The position numbers were made by a program, and so were the translations under genes. A stretch of DNA of 10,230 nucleotides from Candidatus Omnitrophota bacterium (lineage in GTDB: Bacteria > Omnitrophota > Gorgyraeia > Gygaellales > Profunditerraquicolaceae), in contig VGKM01000035.1 in the NCBI GenBank assembly GCA_016867005.1, positions 1 to 10,230 of the forward strand, written 5' to 3'. Position 1 is the first letter of the stretch; the number at the start of each line of letters is the position of its first letter. The notes beneath the pieces are model-generated. The model searched no databases, had not been told where the DNA came from, and saw only the letters and a program-made list of their open reading frames with translations. Below are positions 5,394 through 10,230 of this stretch, piece by piece.

Positions 5394-7993
5394 TGGCCAA
5401 TCTTCCTCAGATACCAGGCGCGAAAAAAAGAGGGGTATTGCATTTAAGCTGCAATGAGGATTTTAAGAAAATAGAAGAGCAGCTTATCAATGATACGGTC
5501 TGTATCAACGGGCCTGCCCGTGCCGCGTTCGGCCTTGCCTGCTCGATCCATGAGAAATATAAAGTCGGAGTCAAGGTTGTAACTAACGAACCATTTAATG
5601 AACCGCTGCCTGTTGAAATTGAGGCGATCGCAAGCCCTATCCGGGAGATCGTAGGAGAAGGCAGGGCGGAAGCGGTAAAATTTGAGAACGGGAAAGCCGT
5701 AGGCGTAGGTTTGGTTTTGTTTATAGATGAGCAATGCTCGCTCGCTGAACTCGGGATAAAATTTGAAGATAATTGCGATAGTAGTCCTAATTTTAAAGGA
5801 GAAGATATGTCTGATGCTGGTGTATTAATACAATTGGGGACTAAGGGCAGCGAGGCAGTATTAAATCTTGCCAAAAGCTCTCTGGATAAAGCTATCCAGG
5901 AAAAAGGAGCAGGCCAGGCAATCAGTTTTCCGGAAACAAACTATTATTTTCCTCTGATCAATGCTTTATTGAAATCGGAAGCCAGGACTTTAGGGGATTG
6001 CGCAGAGGTATTAAAAGAAGCCGAGAAATTAAACAATAATAAGCCGGCTTCCAGCGGCCTCAATATCAGCGCCCTGGGAGGGATATTGAATAAAGGCCTT
6101 TCAACACTTTTATGCGAAGAGGTCCTTGCTGCGCTTCAATATTTGAGTAAAGCCCATCCAAAGGGAGGAGCCGGATTTTTATCGGATACATTGCTTCGTT
6201 CGCTCGGCATACAGCTGGTGGACGGGAGGATCGCCGGCATTGCGGTAATTTTAGGCCCGGCAAAGGATGAAGATTCTGCAGTGCAGCTTGTAAGGGATTT
6301 TCAAAGTAGAAGTATTGTCAGTTTACTTGTCGGCAATGTAGGAGGGAATACTCTTCAGAAACAGCTGGAAAACAAAAAAATAGAACTGGGCCTAGAGAAT
6401 TATATTGTCCCCTTAGGCGAAGATTATCTATCGGCTATTTATGCGGCAAACTGGGCAGTAAGGGCGCCGCTTATGTATGGCGGCCATAAGGCAGGGCAGT
6501 GGGAAAATATTTTAAATTATACCAAAGATAAAGTGCCGGCTTTTATAGTGCTTTTGTCTCATGTGGATGAGGTAATCGTGGCTACCGGATTGGGTGTCTT
6601 GGCAATGGGTTTCCCGATTATTACGGATTTGGAAGTACCTCAGCTTCCGAAAATCGATACCACTTTATATGAAGCATTGGTAACTGAAAAAGATTACAAA
6701 AAACTTGCCGGAAAATGTATTGAGACCAGGGGCCTGAAGGTTAAGATCGCACAGATCCCGGTACCTGTGCCTTATGCAGCTGCTTTTGAAGGCGAACGCG
6801 TAAGAAGGGAGCAACTGCATGTTGAGTTCGGAGGAAAGGCAAGCAGTGCTTTTGAGTTCTTAACCACAAAAAACCTTAATGAAGTCGAAGATGGGAACAT
6901 TGATATAATAGGCCCGGATGCAGGCCAGCTTGAAGGGGGCAATAAATCCCTGCCTCTTGCGATCATAGTAGAAGTTGCGGGGCGGAAAATGCAAAAGGAC
7001 TTTGAACCGATACTGGAGCGCCAGATCCACCGTTTTGTGAATTATGCCATGGGGCTTATGCATGTAGGCCAGCGCGATATGAACTGGATACGCATATCCA
7101 AAGACGCATTTGAAAAAGGTTTTCGCCTCAAACATATCGGGATCATTCTCCATGCTATGCTGCATCAGGAATACAGCGCAATAGTAGATAAAGTGCAGGT
7201 TAAGCTTTACACAAAACTGGAAGATGTGGAAGGGCTCCTGCCGCAGGCAAAAAAAGCTTATGATGAACGCGATGAACGTTTAAGCGGGATGACCGACGAA
7301 AGCGTGGATACTTTTTATTCATGCCTTTTATGCCAATCATTTGCCCCGAACCATATTTGCGTGATTACTCCGGAACGCCTGGGGTTATGCGGGGCTTATT
7401 CATGGCTTGACGGTAAGGCATCTTTCGAGATCACTCCGACCGGCCCGAACCAGCCCATACTCAAAGGCGAAGTGTTGGATAAAATAAAAGGGCAGTGGAA
7501 AAATATCAATGACTTCGTGTTTAATAAATCCAACAAGACAATAGATAAAGTGAACATGTATTCGCTGATGGATTCTCCCCAATCATCATGCGGATGCTTT
7601 GAGTGTATTGTTGCTATAATCCCCGAGGTTAACGGGATGATGATCGTCCACCGGGATTATTCAGGCATGACTCCCTGCGGGATGACATTTACAACTTTAG
7701 CCGGTTCAGTAGGCGGAGGAGTGCAGACACCCGGCTTTCTGGGTATCGGGAAACTTTATGTAGCAAGCAAGAAGTTTATTTCAGCAGAAGGCGGATTAAA
7801 AAGGGTAGTTTGGATGCCGAAAGAATTAAAAGAGCTCCTGGCTGATAAGCTTAAGGGGCGTGCCGAAGAATTAGGCGTTCCGGATTTGGTGGATAAGATT
7901 GCTGATGAAACCCAGGCCACAACTATAGAGGAGCTTGTAAAATTCTTGCAGGAAGTAAAACATCCGGTCCTTGAATTGGAGCCGCTTTTTTAA
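5393..7993 (+). CDS. acsB: Acetyl-CoA synthase (CODH/ACS beta subunit) with extra N-terminal domain
   Basis: AcsB condenses a corrinoid-bound methyl group, CO and CoA to acetyl-CoA at the Ni-Ni-[4Fe4S] A-cluster. All ligands are present: Cys644, 647, 656 and 666 (motif CLLCQSFAPNHICV through RLGLCG) for the iron-sulphur cluster, and Cys733-Gly-Cys735 (SSCGCFEC) for the distal nickel. Phe650 matches the active-site Phe of Moorella AcsB. The bacterial N-terminal CODH-contact region is present (about 150-440), unlike the short archaeal CdhC. Total length is 866 residues against about 729 in Moorella. The excess is an N-terminal 138-residue segment I do not recognise, with Cys at 20, 37, 50, 115 and 128 but no CxxC. 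It ends at Met139, which has its own strong Shine-Dalgarno (5795-5801). The outer start at 5393 has only a G-run (5381-5387) ahead of it and overlaps the metF stop. Both 866- and 728-residue products are plausible. Confidence 0.96.
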   Translation: MANLPQIPGAKKRGVLHLSCNEDFKKIEEQLINDTVCINGPARAAFGLACSIHEKYKVGVKVVTNEPFNEPLPVEIEAIASPIREIVGEGRAEAVKFENGKAVGVGLVLFIDEQCSLAELGIKFEDNCDSSPNFKGEDMSDAGVLIQLGTKGSEAVLNLAKSSLDKAIQEKGAGQAISFPETNYYFPLINALLKSEARTLGDCAEVLKEAEKLNNNKPASSGLNISALGGILNKGLSTLLCEEVLAALQYLSKAHPKGGAGFLSDTLLRSLGIQLVDGRIAGIAVILGPAKDEDSAVQLVRDFQSRSIVSLLVGNVGGNTLQKQLENKKIELGLENYIVPLGEDYLSAIYAANWAVRAPLMYGGHKAGQWENILNYTKDKVPAFIVLLSHVDEVIVATGLGVLAMGFPIITDLEVPQLPKIDTTLYEALVTEKDYKKLAGKCIETRGLKVKIAQIPVPVPYAAAFEGERVRREQLHVEFGGKASSAFEFLTTKNLNEVEDGNIDIIGPDAGQLEGGNKSLPLAIIVEVAGRKMQKDFEPILERQIHRFVNYAMGLMHVGQRDMNWIRISKDAFEKGFRLKHIGIILHAMLHQEYSAIVDKVQVKLYTKLEDVEGLLPQAKKAYDERDERLSGMTDESVDTFYSCLLCQSFAPNHICVITPERLGLCGAYSWLDGKASFEITPTGPNQPILKGEVLDKIKGQWKNINDFVFNKSNKTIDKVNMYSLMDSPQSSCGCFECIVAIIPEVNGMMIVHRDYSGMTPCGMTFTTLAGSVGGGVQTPGFLGIGKLYVASKKFISAEGGLKRVVWMPKELKELLADKLKGRAEELGVPDLVDKIADETQATTIEELVKFLQEVKHPVLELEPLF
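5795..5809 (+). promoter_or_regulatory. Internal Shine-Dalgarno and in-frame ATG within acsB
   Basis: AAAGGAG at 5795-5801 lies 5 nt before ATG at 5807, which is codon 139 of the long frame. Initiation here would give a 728-residue AcsB of canonical length, starting MSDAGVLIQLG. The spacer residues NFKGED just before it are simply the translation of the Shine-Dalgarno region, which supports a former or present gene start. Confidence 0.7.
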
Positions 7994-8014
7994 GGGCACG
8001 CCTCAATATTTTTC

Positions 8015-8042
8015 TTGACCTTGCGCGGAATTGTTGTATAAT
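8015..8042 (+). promoter_or_regulatory. Sigma-70-type promoter for the TPR gene
   Basis: TTGACC (8015-8020) and a perfect TATAAT (8037-8042) are 16 bp apart. Transcription would begin near 8049-8050, only about 8-9 nt before the ATG at 8058. This excludes the upstream TTG at 8031 as the start and implies an almost leaderless message. It also makes 8058 onward, possibly including polA, a unit separate from acsB. Confidence 0.72.
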
Positions 8043-8057
8043 AATTTTATAAAATAC

Positions 8058-8954
8058 ATGCCTACTCCTGCCTTTAAAAATACTAAAAATATTACCTTAA
8101 TAGTTGTGGCGCTTGCTTTTGGGTCATTATCTTTTTGTTCTGCCCAGGAAGGGCCGGCTGATTTATTTTCCGGGACCTGCTATATTAAGAAAACCAAGAA
8201 TACTCAAAAGGCAGAAGAAACCGTTTCAAATAATGACGCTGCAAAACAGGCCCTGCCTCAGAAAACAAAAGATGCCGGTAAAAACAAGGCCAAGCGCGCT
8301 TCTGCCCAGGATGAAAATTTGAGCCTGATGCAAAAGCAGGCCAGGCAGTACCGCGCCGAAGGGTTACAGGCGCAGCAAAGAGGCGATTTAGCTTCGGCCA
8401 TGAATTGTTATCAGAAGGCCGTGACCTATGACCCAGGTTATGCTGTTTTATATAATGACCTGGGGATTATTTATGAAACAAGAGGCGAGAATGACCGCGC
8501 AGAGGCCAGTTATCTTAAGGCCGTAAAGACAGACCCGAAGAACTTAAGCGCATATTCGAACCTGGCTCTTTTTTATGAAAACAAACGGGATTTGAAATCA
8601 GCTTCCCATTATTGGCAAAAAAGGGGGGAGTTGGGTGAGCCGGATGACCCATGGACAATGAAGGCAAATGCAAGGTATGAGGATATTTGTTTGTCCTTAG
8701 GGTTGATACCGGTTGATTCCAGGGAACAGGAAGTAGTGCAATTAGTACAGGATATTAGCGCCAAAAAATCCCTTTATCGGGAAGACAACAAGGAACTTGC
8801 CAAGGATTATTTCGAGAGGGCGAAGGTGTATTTTCAGAAAGGGAACAATACATTGGCCCTTAAGAGCGCCTTGGACGCAAGAGAGCTTAACCCCACAGAT
8901 AAAGACATCACCGATTTTATAGAAAAGGTCCAAAAAAGGTTATTGTTGAAATAG
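8058..8954 (+). CDS. Exported TPR-repeat protein
   Basis: From ATG 8058 the protein has 298 residues. It begins with a signal peptide: basic MPTPAFKNTKN, hydrophobic core ITLIVVALAFGSLSF and a likely cleavage CSA|QE after residue 29. The Cys at 27 is not in a good lipobox. A Lys/Ala/Gln-rich low-complexity linker (about 45-90) leads to TPR units at about 94-195, for example GLQAQQRGDLASAMNCYQK and YNDLGIIYETRGENDRAE. A further TPR-like hairpin lies near the C-terminus (ELAKDYFERAKVYFQKGNN). A longer TTG start at 8031 is open but lies upstream of the -10 box. No Shine-Dalgarno is seen before 8058, in keeping with the near-leaderless message. It is likely an extracytoplasmic protein-interaction scaffold. 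It shares architecture with the TPR protein at 3239-4174, but no close sequence identity is evident. Specific function is unknown. Confidence 0.85.
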   Translation: MPTPAFKNTKNITLIVVALAFGSLSFCSAQEGPADLFSGTCYIKKTKNTQKAEETVSNNDAAKQALPQKTKDAGKNKAKRASAQDENLSLMQKQARQYRAEGLQAQQRGDLASAMNCYQKAVTYDPGYAVLYNDLGIIYETRGENDRAEASYLKAVKTDPKNLSAYSNLALFYENKRDLKSASHYWQKRGELGEPDDPWTMKANARYEDICLSLGLIPVDSREQEVVQLVQDISAKKSLYREDNKELAKDYFERAKVYFQKGNNTLALKSALDARELNPTDKDITDFIEKVQKRLLLK

Positions 8955-9000
8955 TAACCACAATACTTTTTTCCTGCCCATAATTTCAATGCTTTAATTA

Positions 9001-10230
9001 ATGGCTAAAAAAACGTTATACCTGATCGATGCTACTGCTTTTTGTTATAGGGCATTTTATGCTTTGGCGGCGCTTTCTACGTCTTTCGGGCAGCCGACAA
9101 ATGCGATTTACGGCTTTATGAATATTTTAAATAAAGTCCTGAAAGATAATTCGCCGGAATACCTGGCTGTGTGTTTTGATGTTTCCCGCGATACCTTCAG
9201 GGCCAGGAAATTTGCCGAATACAAAATCAACCGGCCGGGCATGCCGGATGAGCTTTCCAGCCAGATCCCTTTTATAAAAAAGATAGTAAAAGCTTTTGGG
9301 ATTGTTATTGCCGAAAAAGAAGGTTTTGAGGCAGATGATGTCATCGCCACCTTAGCGCTAAAGGCAAAAGAAGAAGGGATGCCTGTCGTAATTATCAGTT
9401 CCGATAAGGACATCTTGCAGCTTGTCAGCGAAGATATTGCGGTCTTCAGCCCCCATAAAGACGTTGGGGTCCTCTATGATAAAGATAATGTTTACAAGCG
9501 TTACGGGATCAATCCTGAGCAGATAACGGATATCATATCTCTTATGGGCGACAGCGTAGACAATATCCCGGGAGTACCCGGTATCGGAGAAAAGACCGCT
9601 GTTGCCCTGATCAAGAAATTCGGCTCCATAAGCAACCTGCTTAAAAGCTTAAAAGATATAGCACCGGAAAAAATCCGCAATTCGATTACCGATAATATTG
9701 AGTTGATAAAACTCAATTCAGAGCTTGTGTTATTGGATAAAAATGTCCCCCTGGGGCTGGGCATTAGCGACCTGAAACTCAAAGCTGCGGATTACGGGGA
9801 GCTATTAAAACTTTTTAAATATCTGGAATTCAAGAAATTCCTTAAAGCCCTTCCCATCCAGGAAGAAACCAGTCCATCTAAAGAGGCAGGCCTGGTCAAT
9901 GATAAAGATTTGAAAGGGCTGGTGAATGACCAGGATGAATTTTATTTATCAGGCAATTCCCTTAAGGACCTGGCCTTTGGTTTAAAAGGAGAGGCCTGGC
10001 GCATAAATGAGCCCGCAGAATCATTCGGGAGTATTTTAGCTAACCCGAAAATCAAGAAAATCGGGCATGATTTAAAACGCCTGAAACTTATCTTGGAAAA
10101 AAACGATTTTAAGTTAGGAGGCCTGTATTTTGATACTATGATAGCAGCCTATTTATGTAATCCTTCAAAATCAAGCTATGATCTGGAGGAGCTTTCCTGG
10201 GATTACCTGGGCAAAAACATTTTGGGCGAA
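9001..10230 (+). CDS. polA: DNA polymerase I, 3'-truncated by window end
   Basis: 410 codons are visible of a protein that is normally about 880-930 residues; the polymerase domain lies beyond the window. Residues 1-290 are the 5'-3' (flap) exonuclease. Metal-binding acids are at Asp10 (LIDATAF), Asp60 (FDVSRDTFR), Asp112-Asp113 (EADDVIA), Asp135 and Asp137 (SSDKD), and Asp184 and Asp187 (GDSVDNIPG). The helix-hairpin GVPGIGEKTA is at 191-200 and the YKINRPGMP loop at 74-82. From about 305 the 3'-5' exonuclease-like domain begins. The expected Exo I DxE is not seen (EFYLSGNS instead). At Exo II, IGHDLKRL (354-361) stands where the E. coli enzyme has QNLKYD, so the catalytic Asp is Leu361. Proofreading is therefore probably lost, as in Thermus and Bacillus Pol I. 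No clear Shine-Dalgarno precedes the ATG. It follows the TPR gene by 46 bp and may share its promoter. Confidence 0.95.
   Translation, partial: MAKKTLYLIDATAFCYRAFYALAALSTSFGQPTNAIYGFMNILNKVLKDNSPEYLAVCFDVSRDTFRARKFAEYKINRPGMPDELSSQIPFIKKIVKAFGIVIAEKEGFEADDVIATLALKAKEEGMPVVIISSDKDILQLVSEDIAVFSPHKDVGVLYDKDNVYKRYGINPEQITDIISLMGDSVDNIPGVPGIGEKTAVALIKKFGSISNLLKSLKDIAPEKIRNSITDNIELIKLNSELVLLDKNVPLGLGISDLKLKAADYGELLKLFKYLEFKKFLKALPIQEETSPSKEAGLVNDKDLKGLVNDQDEFYLSGNSLKDLAFGLKGEAWRINEPAESFGSILANPKIKKIGHDLKRLKLILEKNDFKLGGLYFDTMIAAYLCNPSKSSYDLEELSWDYLGKNILGE

Noticed and set aside
7994..8014. Rho-independent terminator after acsB
   Set aside because: A short T-rich stretch is present but no GC-rich hairpin precedes it.
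8031..8057. TTG start giving nine extra residues on the second TPR protein
   Set aside because: The TTG lies upstream of the -10 box, so it would not be in the transcript, and the ATG at 8058 gives a normal signal peptide.
8943..8984. Promoter immediately before polA
   Set aside because: TTGTTG and CATAAT-like hexamers occur, but at wrong spacing for one another. Read-through from the 8015-8042 promoter is simpler.

Overview
The window reads as a chromosomal stretch from an anaerobic bacterium that fixes or oxidises C1 units by the bacterial, tetrahydrofolate-based Wood-Ljungdahl pathway. The evidence is a tight plus-strand run of formate-THF ligase (fhs, 5' end missing), a cyclodeaminase-type methenyl-THF cyclohydrolase (fchA), methylene-THF dehydrogenase (folD), methylene-THF reductase (metF) and the acetyl-CoA synthase subunit (acsB) carrying all six A-cluster cysteines. 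The organism cannot be named from this sequence. The moderate G+C, exported TPR proteins and gene style would fit an uncultured lineage such as Candidatus Omnitrophota, but that is a low-confidence impression. All supported genes are on the plus strand.

Layout: 1-3020 is a compact operon, fhs-fchA-folD-DUF486 membrane protein, with 1-10 bp gaps or overlaps. 3021-4523 is an interruption: a visibly more A+T-rich gene for an exported TPR protein (3239-4174), flanked on both sides by related inverted-repeat elements (3036-3120, and a large composite at 4207-4503). 4524-7993 resumes the C1 pathway with metF and acsB, joined by a TAATG stop/start overlap. A sigma-70-type promoter at 8015-8042 then starts a second exported TPR gene (8058-8954), followed by polA (9001 to the window end, 3' truncated).

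How the genes work together: Fhs makes 10-formyl-THF from formate, FchA (with or without FolD) dehydrates it to methenyl-THF, FolD reduces that to methylene-THF, MetF reduces it to methyl-THF, and AcsB joins the methyl group with CO and CoA. Two details stand out. FolD has Gln and Glu where the family's cyclohydrolase Lys and Asp should be, while an independent cyclohydrolase-family gene overlaps it upstream, so the two activities may be divided between two proteins. AcsB carries an unrecognised 138-residue N-terminal extension that ends exactly at an in-frame ATG with a strong Shine-Dalgarno sequence. From that ATG the protein is 728 residues long, and its A-cluster cysteines fall at the same numbers as in Moorella AcsB. 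This suggests a gene fusion and/or two AcsB forms from one reading frame.

The CODH subunit (acsA), corrinoid protein (acsC/D), methyltransferase (acsE), formate dehydrogenase and MetV/Hdr partners are not in this window. No rRNA, tRNA, CRISPR array or transposase gene was seen.
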